In this document: positions 14,401 to 21,695 of the stretch, piece after piece
How the letters are laid out: each line of letters opens with the position of its first letter
Position numbering within the stretch: position 1 is the stretch's first letter
Source: an uncultured Prevotellaceae bacterium
Lineage (GTDB): Bacteria; Bacteroidota; Bacteroidia; Bacteroidales; Muribaculaceae
DNA: 40,860 nucleotides
Direction of reading: 5' to 3'
Assembly: GCA_946410125.1 (NCBI GenBank)
Contig: CAMJZF010000008.1
Coordinates: 1-40,860, forward strand
Program-made: the position numbers and the translations under genes
Notes under the pieces: model-generated
Databases searched by the model: none
Told to the model about the DNA's origin: nothing
What the model saw: the letters and a program-made list of their open reading frames with translations, nothing else

Positions 14401-14787
14401 ATGTACAACAGAGAATATACCCACGATTTCATTACCGAGCTTAAAGAGAACGAGATTTTTGTCTTTGGCAGCAATCTTGAGGGCATGCATGGCGGTGGTG
14501 CAGCACTTGTTGCTTATCGTCGCTTTGGCGCGGTGTGGGGACAAGGTGTAGGTCTTCAGGGACAGAGCTATGGCATCCCAACAATGCATGGCGGAGTAGA
14601 GGCCATTAAGCCCTACGTTGACGAGTTTGTTGAATTTGCGGCTCATCACCCTGAATATAAGTTCCTTGTTACCCGCATAGGGTGTGGCATAGCCGGTTTC
14701 GGAGTTGAGGAAATAGCCCCTCTTTTTGCTGCTGCAATCAACTTGGACAATGTAATTCTTCCCAAGGATTTTGTAGAGCTCATATAG
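14401..14787 (+). CDS. A1S_2505-like phage-associated non-structural protein
   Basis: 128 residues from ATG at 14401 (MYNREYTHDFITEL); an upstream in-frame start at 14320 would overlap coaW and is rejected. The sequence FVFGSNLEGMHGGGAALVAY, FGAVWGQGVGLQGQSYGIPT, HPEYKFLVTRIGCGIAGFGVEEIAPLF matches a family found in phages and many Bacteroidetes chromosomes. The 'GSNL.G.HGGGAA' loop recalls the ADP-ribose-binding loop of macrodomains, but a common origin is only a guess. There is no catalytic assignment. It is co-transcribed with coaW and ends within a terminator. Confidence 0.75.
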   Translation: MYNREYTHDFITELKENEIFVFGSNLEGMHGGGAALVAYRRFGAVWGQGVGLQGQSYGIPTMHGGVEAIKPYVDEFVEFAAHHPEYKFLVTRIGCGIAGFGVEEIAPLFAAAINLDNVILPKDFVELI

Positions 14788-14816
14788 TGTTTTTATGTAA
14801 TAAAACACTGTTTTTT
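14786..14816 (+). terminator. intrinsic terminator overlapping the stop codon
   Basis: AGTGTTTT (14786-14793) and AAAACACT (14802-14809) form an 8-bp stem with an 8-base loop, followed by G and six T. The left arm begins inside the TAG stop codon of the A1S_2505-like gene. Confidence 0.75.
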
Positions 14817-14841
14817 GCGTTCTAATTATATTAGAGCGCAA
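14815..14841. promoter_or_regulatory. 12-bp hairpin with 3-base loop upstream of the radical SAM gene
   Basis: TTGCGTTCTAAT (14815-14826) pairs with ATTAGAGCGCAA (14830-14841) with a single G-T wobble and loop TAT. It directly follows the terminator and precedes the radical SAM start by about 50 bases. It could be a second terminator, an attenuator or an operator. Confidence 0.55.
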
Positions 14842-14893
14842 TAGCTATTGCAATACTTTGTGTTATAAACCCTACGGATTTAGTTACAATAAT

Positions 14894-16333
14894 ATGAAAA
14901 TAACATTTTTGGTGCCTCCTGTCCTTGACGGTAACCGCCCCGCTGAACGCTCGGCCGGTTGCACAAGGGTGGTGTATCTTGCACCAAACATATATGAATT
15001 GACCGTTATTGGAGTGGTCGAGAATGAGCACTTGGGTGAGGTTGATTACAAGGACTTTGTATTTTACAAAAAGACCGAGGAGGACTACCGCAACTTTCTC
15101 GCTGCCGACGATAGCGACATTTATTGTATCTGGACGGTGAACCTGTCGATAGAAAGCGATCTCAAAGCCATTGAGATGCTTCAAGGTTACCGCAAGGATG
15201 CCCGTGTCATTCTCATGGGGCCGGGTCCCTCTTATTTCATAGAAAAATGTCTTGTCAACGACCATATTGTCATCGTGCGCGGAGAACCCGAAGCAACGAT
15301 TGTTGAACTCCTTCATGCCCTTGACGAGGGAAAGCCTTTGAATGAGATTTTGGGAATTTCGTGGATGCGCGATGGAAAGATTGTGAACAATGGATTCAGG
15401 CCGCTCATTGGCGACCTCGACTCATTGCCTTTCCCTGCCCGTCATTTTATAGCCAATAGGCGTTACTATAATCCCAAAATAAAGCGTAAAGGCTACACTA
15501 CGGCATTCACTTCACGCAACTGTCCATATCACTGCATCTATTGTGTGCCCAGTTCGTTAACTTTTGCTCGTGAGATTGAAAACAAGCGCTTCACTGGTCG
15601 CAAGCCCACTATCTCTTACCGCACAGCCGAGAGTGTAGACCGCGAAATGGCTATGCTTCATGAGCAAGGCTATAAGGCGGTGGGATTTATGGACGACAAT
15701 TTCATTTGGAATGAGGAGCGCACTCGCCTGATGTGTGAGATAATGAAGAAATATGACATGCTGTGGGGATGTCAGGCGCGCGTCGATGCTATCACCGAGC
15801 CCATTGCCAAGATGCTGGGCGAGAGTGGATGTTGCTACGTCGACTTGGGAGTAGAGTCGTTTAACGACGACATTCTCAAGTACGTGCGCAAGGGTATTAC
15901 CACCGAGCAGATTTATAATGCCATCCATTATCTCAAGAAGTACAAAGTGCCGGTGAAGCTTAACGTCTTGATTGGCAGTAGCCCGCTTGAGACCAAGGAG
16001 ACTCTGCGTCACACCCTCAATGAAGCTAAAAAGCTTAAGGTTGATCAGGTGATGTTCAACATAGTGTCGCCGTTCCCCGGTACTGAGTTTTACAAGCTAT
16101 GCAAGGAAAATGGCTGGCTCTCGACGCCCGACTATGTACCTACCGACGTTCAGCGTGAATCTATCCTCAACTTGCCCAATATCTCATCGGCCGAGATGGA
16201 GAAAATTCTTTTCAAGAATAACATCAGTTACTTCTTGTCGTGGCATTTCATTACCACACAACTGAAGAGATTTTCCAGCTGGAGCGAATTTGCTCATGCT
16301 GCCAGGGCGTTGAAAATCAAGCTGTTTGGATAG
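14894..16333 (+). CDS. B12-binding-domain radical SAM protein (BchE/MiaB-superfamily type)
   Basis: 479 residues from ATG at 14894 (MKITFLVPPV); an upstream start at 14858 lies next to the hairpin and lacks family support. An N-terminal cobalamin-binding-like domain spans about 1-160 (VILMGPGPSYFIEKCL, VRGEPEATIVELL). The radical SAM core starts with C210-PYH-C214-IY-C217, the CxxxCxxC cluster motif, after FTSRNC. GFMDDNF and VDLGVESFNDDILKYVRKGIT are typical of the barrel. Relatives methylate or rearrange unreactive carbons; the substrate here is unknown. A glycosyltransferase follows after 11 bases, so a shared glycan, lipid or natural-product role is likely. Confidence 0.88.
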   Translation: MKITFLVPPVLDGNRPAERSAGCTRVVYLAPNIYELTVIGVVENEHLGEVDYKDFVFYKKTEEDYRNFLAADDSDIYCIWTVNLSIESDLKAIEMLQGYRKDARVILMGPGPSYFIEKCLVNDHIVIVRGEPEATIVELLHALDEGKPLNEILGISWMRDGKIVNNGFRPLIGDLDSLPFPARHFIANRRYYNPKIKRKGYTTAFTSRNCPYHCIYCVPSSLTFAREIENKRFTGRKPTISYRTAESVDREMAMLHEQGYKAVGFMDDNFIWNEERTRLMCEIMKKYDMLWGCQARVDAITEPIAKMLGESGCCYVDLGVESFNDDILKYVRKGITTEQIYNAIHYLKKYKVPVKLNVLIGSSPLETKETLRHTLNEAKKLKVDQVMFNIVSPFPGTEFYKLCKENGWLSTPDYVPTDVQRESILNLPNISSAEMEKILFKNNISYFLSWHFITTQLKRFSSWSEFAHAARALKIKLFG

Positions 16334-16344
16334 AAGAGATTGCT

Positions 16345-17091
16345 ATGCGCCTCTCTGTCATTATAATCACTTACAACGGCTTGGGCTTTCTAACACGATG
16401 CCTTGCCTCGTTGCGTGATTTTATTAATGACCCATCGTGCGAGGTGATTATTATAGACAATTATTCAACCGATGGGACTCTCGATTTCTTGCGTGACAAC
16501 TATCCTCATCTTAAATTAATTCTAAATAGCGAGAATCGTGGTGTGGCAGCAGCGCGCAATCAGGGTCTTGCGATTGCCAAAGGAGAGAAGCTCCTCATCC
16601 TTGACAATGACACCGAGGCTACTACTGTGGCTATAAATGCCATGAGCGATTATCTTGACGCCCATCCCGACGTGGGGCTGTGCTCATGCCGGCTTGTTGA
16701 CAAGGAGGGCATTCCGCAAGACAGCTGCAAGCCTTATCCCGGGCTTATGATTAAGGTTAGGAATGTGCTGGGAGTAGGTAACAAGACGCATTACACACCC
16801 AATGCCGAAGGAATTATTGAGCCCGTGTATGTGATAGGAGCCTGCCAAATGTTCTCTCGCAAAGTGGTTGACAAGGTGGGAAAGCTCGACGAAAAGATAT
16901 TTTATGGTCCCGAAGATGCCGACTGGTGCATTCGCATCAGGCAAGCCGGTTGGCGCATTCATTGTCTTGACAATTACACCATCGTTCATGACTATCGTCG
17001 CTCAACACGTCGCAGCCCACTGTCAAAGCTTGGCCGCCTTCACATCAAAGCCTTGATTTACTTTTACTGGAAGCACCGTCGAGTGTTTTAA
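16345..17091 (+). CDS. family 2 glycosyltransferase
   Basis: 248 residues from ATG at 16345. GT-A fold motifs: SVIIITYNGLGFLTRCL, VIIIDNYSTDGTLDFL, NRGVAAARNQGL, and LILDNDTEA, whose DND is the metal-binding DxD. Late GPEDADWCIRIRQAGWRI matches rhamnosyl-like GT2 enzymes, and the EDAD aspartate is the probable catalytic base. It has no strong membrane segment, so it is likely cytoplasmic at the membrane face. It sits 11 bases after the radical SAM gene and forms an operon with it. The acceptor is unknown. Confidence 0.88.
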   Translation: MRLSVIIITYNGLGFLTRCLASLRDFINDPSCEVIIIDNYSTDGTLDFLRDNYPHLKLILNSENRGVAAARNQGLAIAKGEKLLILDNDTEATTVAINAMSDYLDAHPDVGLCSCRLVDKEGIPQDSCKPYPGLMIKVRNVLGVGNKTHYTPNAEGIIEPVYVIGACQMFSRKVVDKVGKLDEKIFYGPEDADWCIRIRQAGWRIHCLDNYTIVHDYRRSTRRSPLSKLGRLHIKALIYFYWKHRRVF

Positions 17092-17120
17092 ATCCTAATG
17101 ACCGATTTGGGTTAAAGCTG

Positions 17121-17267
17121 TTACTCACTTTTTCCTTCCTTTTGTTGCTTGAGGCGCTTGCGGTAGGCTTCAAGGTACTGGTGCTGACGATGGCGGCGCG
17201 CAGCTTCTTTGCGTGCCTTCATTTTGAGGTAGTCGTTATAGTGGTTTTCAACGTAGTTGTCGGCCAT
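17121..17267 (-). CDS. 48-residue basic small protein
   Basis: ATG at 17265-17267 to TAA at 17121-17123. The product starts MADNYVENHYNDYLKMKARK and is very rich in Lys, Arg, His, Gln and Tyr. It reads as one continuous charged helix, with no signal or membrane segment. The MADNY(L/V)E start recalls a class of tiny proteins annotated in Bacteroidales, but this is from memory. It is on the recR strand, 120 bases downstream of recR across a repeat array, and convergent with the GT2 gene. Coding is supported by good codon use, and function is unknown. Confidence 0.6.
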   Translation of the reverse strand: MADNYVENHYNDYLKMKARKEAARRHRQHQYLEAYRKRLKQQKEGKSE

Positions 17268-17281
17268 AACTCTAATTTTTT

Positions 17282-17377
17282 AATTCATAATGCACAATGC
17301 ATAATGCACAATTGGACTGCGCCAACTCAATGCATAATTCATAATGCACAATTCACAATTCATAATGCTCGATGCGC
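17282..17377. repeat. 7-bp-period intergenic array (AATKCAY)
   Basis: Four consecutive heptamers at 17282-17309 (AATTCAT, AATGCAC, AATGCAT, AATGCAC) and seven at 17329-17377 (AATGCAT, AATTCAT, AATGCAC, AATTCAC, AATTCAT, AATGCTC, GATGCGC) follow the pattern AATKCAY. A 19-base interruption separates them. The array fills the gap between recR and the 48-residue gene almost completely. Confidence 0.85.
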
Positions 17378-17386
17378 AAGTCACCA

Positions 17387-18016
17387 TCATTCTTGGGCGA
17401 AAGAGTCGCTGAAGAGAGTGCGGTTCAGGATTGAACGCCCCAGGGTCAGTTCGTCGGTATATTCAATTTCGTTGCCCACGCTCACTCCGCGTGCGAGAAT
17501 GGTGATTTTAACGTCGGGGTAGGGTGCCAGGCGGCGGTAAATGTAAAAATTGGTGGTGTCACCTTCCATCGTCGCACTTAGAGCAAGAATCACTTCGCGC
17601 ACCTCGCCGCTTTTCACACGCTCGACAAGGCTCTCAATTTCAATGTCTTGTGGTCCAATTCCGTCCATGGGCGAGATCAGTCCTCCAAGCACATGATAGA
17701 GGCCGTGATGCTGCGCCGTGTTCTCGATGCTCATCACGTCCTTCACATTTTCTACAACGCACACCGTTGAGCGGTCGCGCGAAGGATTGGAGCAGATGGG
17801 GCAGGTCTCGGTTTCGCTTATGTTATGACACACGCGACAATAGCGAATTTCCTTGCGAAGCTTGATGATGCTCTCGCCAAAGCGCGTTGCCACTTCCTCG
17901 TTCTGCTTGAGCAGGTAAAGCACGAGCCTGAGCGCTGTTTTTCGCCCTATGCCTGGCAGCTGGGCAAATTCACTCACGGCATTTTCCAGTAGTGTAGAAG
18001 CAAATTCTTGTTCCAT
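17387..18016 (-). CDS. recR: recombination mediator protein RecR
   Basis: 209 residues from ATG at 18014-18016 ([31 protein letters not shown]); a longer frame to 18076 reads through the promoter. RecR order: helix-hairpin-helix ([17 protein letters not shown]), four-cysteine zinc finger ([16 protein letters not shown]), Toprim domain ([45 protein letters not shown]) and the C-terminal Walker-like segment [20 protein letters not shown]. RecR with RecO/RecF loads RecA at gaps. The promoter ends four bases before the ATG, so the message is probably leaderless. Confidence 0.95.
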   Translation of the reverse strand: MEQEFASTLLENAVSEFAQLPGIGRKTALRLVLYLLKQNEEVATRFGESIIKLRKEIRYCRVCHNISETETCPICSNPSRDRSTVCVVENVKDVMSIENTAQHHGLYHVLGGLISPMDGIGPQDIEIESLVERVKSGEVREVILALSATMEGDTTNFYIYRRLAPYPDVKITILARGVSVGNEIEYTDELTLGRSILNRTLFSDSFAQE

Positions 18017-18020
18017 AGTG

Positions 18021-18028
18021 CAAAGATA
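18021..18028 (-). promoter_or_regulatory. -7 promoter element touching the recR start codon
   Basis: The minus strand reads TATCTTTGCACT immediately before ATGG; TATCTTTG is a perfect TAnnTTTG. Only four bases separate it from the ATG, implying a leaderless transcript. The -33 position has no clear TTTG. Confidence 0.6.
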
Positions 18029-18078
18029 CGAATAGTTTTCAGTTCTTGGTTGCCGTGAATGAGATTTTTTTCTCATGG

Positions 18079-18110
18079 TTTGTGTAAAATAAAAAAAAGT
18101 CGTAATTTTG
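18079..18110 (+). promoter_or_regulatory. promoter of the metallophosphoesterase gene
   Basis: TTTG at 18079-18082, a 20-base spacer, then TAATTTTG at 18103-18110. Both elements match the Bacteroidetes consensus. The resulting leader is about 95 bases, long for this window, and contains the hairpin at 18116-18161. Confidence 0.75.
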
Positions 18111-18115
18111 GCATC

Positions 18116-18161
18116 AAATGTCGCTACACGAGTCCATTGCAGTTATGTTCTCGTGACATTT
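18116..18161 (+). promoter_or_regulatory. bulged hairpin at the 5' end of the metallophosphoesterase leader
   Basis: AAATGTC (18116-18122) pairs with GACATTT (18155-18161). Inside it ACGAG (18128-18132) pairs with CTCGT (18150-18154). A 5-base bulge lies on the left arm and the loop has 17 bases. It starts almost at the expected transcription start, so the message would begin with this structure. Confidence 0.5.
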
Positions 18162-18212
18162 GCGCTTAAAATTAATTGCTAAGAACTCACCATAAACAAA
18201 TAGGAAAAGCAG

Positions 18213-19442
18213 ATGACCTTACAATGGATTCCTCTCATATCGTTGCTTGTCGTGAACTTTTTTCTCGACATCTGGCTTTATCGCAAGTTCCGGCGCAGCG
18301 AGCATTGGCCACGGCTCAAGAGCGGTGTTCATGCTGTGCTCTCGCTTGTGCTGCTGGCAGTGATAATGGTGGCAGTATTTACTCCTCACCGCCAATGCGA
18401 CAATCACACCTTTGTGGGTTTAATGTGGATGCTGTACATCTACTATGCTTTTTATGTGCCGCGTTATTTGGCGGCATTGGTGTGGATGCCTACTCACCTT
18501 AAATGGAGTGGTCGCCGCACTCGCAAGGTGGGTGGGACAGTTGCCACTTTACTTGGCATCTTGGTCTTTGTTTACATGTTATTTGGGTCATTGCAGGCTA
18601 CTTATCACATTAATGTGGAGCATGTGGACATGGAATTTGAAAACTTGCCCGATGAGTTTGACGGCTACCGCATAGCGCAGTTCAGCGACACGCATTTAGG
18701 AACTTACGATGGGAACCCTCGTTTCATGACGTTTTGTGTAGATTCTATCATGGCGCAGAAGCCCGACCTCATTTGCTTCACCGGCGACCTGGTGAGCCGT
18801 TTTTCAAGCGAAGCGTTGCCCCATAAGAAGGAATTATCGCGCCTTCATGCCCCCGACGGAGTGCTGTCGGTGCTCGGAAATCACGATGATGGTCATTATT
18901 TTCAGTGGCCCTCCGAAGAACAGCGGCAAGCCGACCAGCAGGCTCTCATCGACCTTGAACGGGAAATGGGGTGGAAAGTGCTTGTCAACGACCACATTAT
19001 CTTGCGTCGCGACTCGAGCGAGATTGCCGTTATAGGCACCGAATGTTTTGATTCATGGCCATTCCCCAAGAAAGGTTTTCTCGACTCGGCCTATGTTGAC
19101 TATGAGACGAGCAAGCGATTCACTATCTTGCTGCAGCACAATCCCACCCAATGGGATCTCGACAATATTTATAAATTGAAGCTGATTGACTTTCGCTTGT
19201 GCGACAAGGTAGACCTCATGCTCTCGGGGCACACCCATGCCATGCAGTGCATGATAACCCTCTTTGGGCACAAATTCTCACCAGCAAGCCTCAACTGTGA
19301 GTTCTGGGGAGGGCAGTACAGCAAGGGCAATCATAAGCTCTATGTGAACATTGGTCTGGGCATGGTGGGAATGCCTGTGCGCCTCGGCTCAGCTTATCCC
19401 GAGGTAACCCTCATCACTCTAAAGAAGAAAAAAACGAAATAA
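18213..19442 (+). CDS. membrane-anchored calcineurin-like metallophosphoesterase
   Basis: 409 residues. Four hydrophobic segments fill residues 5-130. The catalytic domain follows with all metal-binding blocks: FSDTHLG (D159, H161), FTGDLV (G191-D192), LGNHDDGH (N223-H224-D225), LLQHNP and SGHTH (339-342). The layout matches YkuE/YaeI-type enzymes of Bacteroidetes, usually thought to act on lipid-linked or phosphodiester substrates at the membrane; the substrate is unknown here. A weak AGGA lies ten bases before the ATG. The gene diverges from recR, and tex follows after 46 bases. Confidence 0.9.
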   Translation: MTLQWIPLISLLVVNFFLDIWLYRKFRRSEHWPRLKSGVHAVLSLVLLAVIMVAVFTPHRQCDNHTFVGLMWMLYIYYAFYVPRYLAALVWMPTHLKWSGRRTRKVGGTVATLLGILVFVYMLFGSLQATYHINVEHVDMEFENLPDEFDGYRIAQFSDTHLGTYDGNPRFMTFCVDSIMAQKPDLICFTGDLVSRFSSEALPHKKELSRLHAPDGVLSVLGNHDDGHYFQWPSEEQRQADQQALIDLEREMGWKVLVNDHIILRRDSSEIAVIGTECFDSWPFPKKGFLDSAYVDYETSKRFTILLQHNPTQWDLDNIYKLKLIDFRLCDKVDLMLSGHTHAMQCMITLFGHKFSPASLNCEFWGGQYSKGNHKLYVNIGLGMVGMPVRLGSAYPEVTLITLKKKKTK

Positions 19443-19488
19443 CAATAATATTGAGAGTATAGCACATTAGATAAAAATAGCTTTTATA

Positions 19489-21627
19489 ATGGCCGACAAG
19501 ATTTCAACACTCATATCGCAGGAGCTTAACCTGCCCATCAATCAAGTGTCAAGCACGGTGAGCCTGCTGCGTGACGACAATTCCATCCCCTTTATCAGCC
19601 GCTACCGCAAAGAGCAGACGGGAAACCTTGACGAAACGCAAATTCAGTCCATCGACTCGCGCATGGCTTATTATGACGAACTGCAAAAACGCAAGTCAAC
19701 GATTTTGAAAACGATAGAGGCGCAGGATAAACTCACCGAGGAGCTTTCTAACCGCATTATCAATTGCTGGGATGCCACCGAGCTTGAAGACATATATCTG
19801 CCTTACAAGCCCAAGCGTCGCACACGCGCTCAAATGGCTCGCGAGAAAGGGCTGGAGCCTCTTGCCAAGATGATTATGGCACAAAAAGGAGGCAACGTGA
19901 CGCAGATGGCTTCGCGCTTTGTCGACGGCGACAAGGTGCCCAATGCCGATGAGGCGATTGACGGAGCCCTCGACATCATTGCCGAGTGGGTGAGTGAGAA
20001 TCAAACGGTGCGCAATAGTGTGCGTCGCTCGTTCCGCTACGATGCCATCCTCAACTGCAGCGTGGTGAAGGGCAAGGAAATTGAAGGTCGCAACTATGAG
20101 TTCTATTACGACTTTTCCAAGCCGTTGAAGCACATCTCATCACATCAGCTGCTTGCTATTCGCCGTGGCGAGAAGGAAGGTTTTCTCAAGGTTAGCATCG
20201 ACATTAACAACAACCGTGCCGTCGACAACGTGTGTCGCATCGTGGTGCGAGGCAAAGAGGCTACATCTCAACTCGTTGAAGAGGCTGCCGAGGATAGCTT
20301 TGACCGTCTTATTAAGCCGTCAATCGAGAATGAGTTTGCTGCACTCTCCAAAGAACGTGCCGATGCCGAGGCTATCGACATGTTTGCTCAAAACGTGCGC
20401 CAGTTGCTATTTGCCCCGCCATTGGGTCACAAGCGCATCCTCGCCGTTGACCCTGGTTTCCGCACCGGTTGCAAAGTGGTGTGCCTCGACGAGAACGGCA
20501 ATCTCCTGCACAACGATGTGATTTATCCCACCGCGCCAAACTATGATATAGAGGGTGCCACCAAGAAGATTCATAACCTTGTTGAAACCTATAAGATAGA
20601 TGCTATTGCCTTGGGCAATGGCACCGCAAGCCGCGAGACCGAAAAATTCCTTAAGCGCATCCGTTATCATCGCAACATCAACGTGTTTGTCGTTAGCGAA
20701 AACGGAGCGTCAATCTATAGCGCCAGCAAGATAGCACGCGACGAGTTTCCCGACAAGGACGTGACCGTGCGTGGTGCTGTGTCGATAGGCAGGCGACTGC
20801 TCGACCCGCTTGCCGAGCTTGTGAAAATCGACCCCAAATCGATAGGTGTGGGGCAGTATCAGCATGATGTAGACCAGGCAAAGCTCAAGGAGGCACTGAA
20901 CTATACCGTAGAGAGCTGTGTGAACAGTGTTGGCGTGAACCTCAACACAGCGAGCAAGGAGCTTTTGACCTATGTCTCGGGTCTCGGACCCACTTTGGCG
21001 CAGAACATTGTTAACTACCGTGCCGAGAACGGCGACTTTCATTCGCGCCAGGAGTTGCTCAAGGTGCCCAAGCTCGGTCCCAAGACTTTTACTCAGGCAG
21101 CAGGTTTCCTGCGTGTGCCCGAGAGCGATAACCCGCTTGACAACAGTGCCGTGCACCCCGAGCGCTACGACCTTGTGACACGCATGGCACGTGACTGTGG
21201 ATGCACCGTGGCCGAGCTCATAAAAGACAAGGAAAAACGCAACCTTATCAACATCAAGCGGTACGTTTCGCGTGAGGTGGGCGAGCTCACTCTTATCGAC
21301 ATCATGCGCGAACTTGAGAAACCCGGGCGTGACCCCCGCAGCGAGGTTAAGGCAATGGAATTTGATGAGAGCGTTCACGAGATTGCCGACCTTAAGCCAG
21401 GTATGGAACTCCCTGGAATAGTGACAAATATCACCCAGTTTGGGGCCTTTGTCGACGTGGGCGTTCACAAGGAGGGACTGGTGCATGTGTCACAGCTCAG
21501 CGACAAGCGTGTTGAGAGTCCCGCCAAGGTGGTCAAGCTCAACCAGCACGTGCGGGTGCGTGTGCTCACCGTCGACCTCGACCGGCAGCGCATCGCCCTC
21601 ACAATGAAAGGTGTAAAACAGCCTTGA
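19489..21627 (+). CDS. tex: Tex family RNA-binding transcription accessory protein
   Basis: 712 residues, typical for Tex. The order is standard. The N-terminal helix-turn-helix domain contains NSIPFISRYRKEQTGNLDE and LEDIYLPYKPKRRTRAQMA. The YqgF RNase H-like core has ILAVDPGFRTGCKVVCLDE and ALGNGTASRETEKFL. Next comes ENGASIYSASKIARDEFPD. Tandem helix-hairpin-helix follows (VNLNTASKELLTYVSGLGPTLAQNIVNYR). The C-terminal S1 domain has ELPGIVTNITQFGAFVDVGVHKEGLVHVSQLSD. Tex binds RNA and affects transcription. No separate promoter is visible, so it may be read from the phosphoesterase promoter. Confidence 0.95.
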   Translation: MADKISTLISQELNLPINQVSSTVSLLRDDNSIPFISRYRKEQTGNLDETQIQSIDSRMAYYDELQKRKSTILKTIEAQDKLTEELSNRIINCWDATELEDIYLPYKPKRRTRAQMAREKGLEPLAKMIMAQKGGNVTQMASRFVDGDKVPNADEAIDGALDIIAEWVSENQTVRNSVRRSFRYDAILNCSVVKGKEIEGRNYEFYYDFSKPLKHISSHQLLAIRRGEKEGFLKVSIDINNNRAVDNVCRIVVRGKEATSQLVEEAAEDSFDRLIKPSIENEFAALSKERADAEAIDMFAQNVRQLLFAPPLGHKRILAVDPGFRTGCKVVCLDENGNLLHNDVIYPTAPNYDIEGATKKIHNLVETYKIDAIALGNGTASRETEKFLKRIRYHRNINVFVVSENGASIYSASKIARDEFPDKDVTVRGAVSIGRRLLDPLAELVKIDPKSIGVGQYQHDVDQAKLKEALNYTVESCVNSVGVNLNTASKELLTYVSGLGPTLAQNIVNYRAENGDFHSRQELLKVPKLGPKTFTQAAGFLRVPESDNPLDNSAVHPERYDLVTRMARDCGCTVAELIKDKEKRNLINIKRYVSREVGELTLIDIMRELEKPGRDPRSEVKAMEFDESVHEIADLKPGMELPGIVTNITQFGAFVDVGVHKEGLVHVSQLSDKRVESPAKVVKLNQHVRVRVLTVDLDRQRIALTMKGVKQP

Positions 21628-21695
21628 GAAATGGATTAAAAAAGAAGTTCCTGATGTTATAACACTTCAAAAGATTGGTTTAAATGTTGCTTAAT

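Noticed and set aside
20710-21486. 258-codon minus-strand frame inside tex
   Set aside because: Tex is complete and confident on the plus strand. The frame is a shadow.
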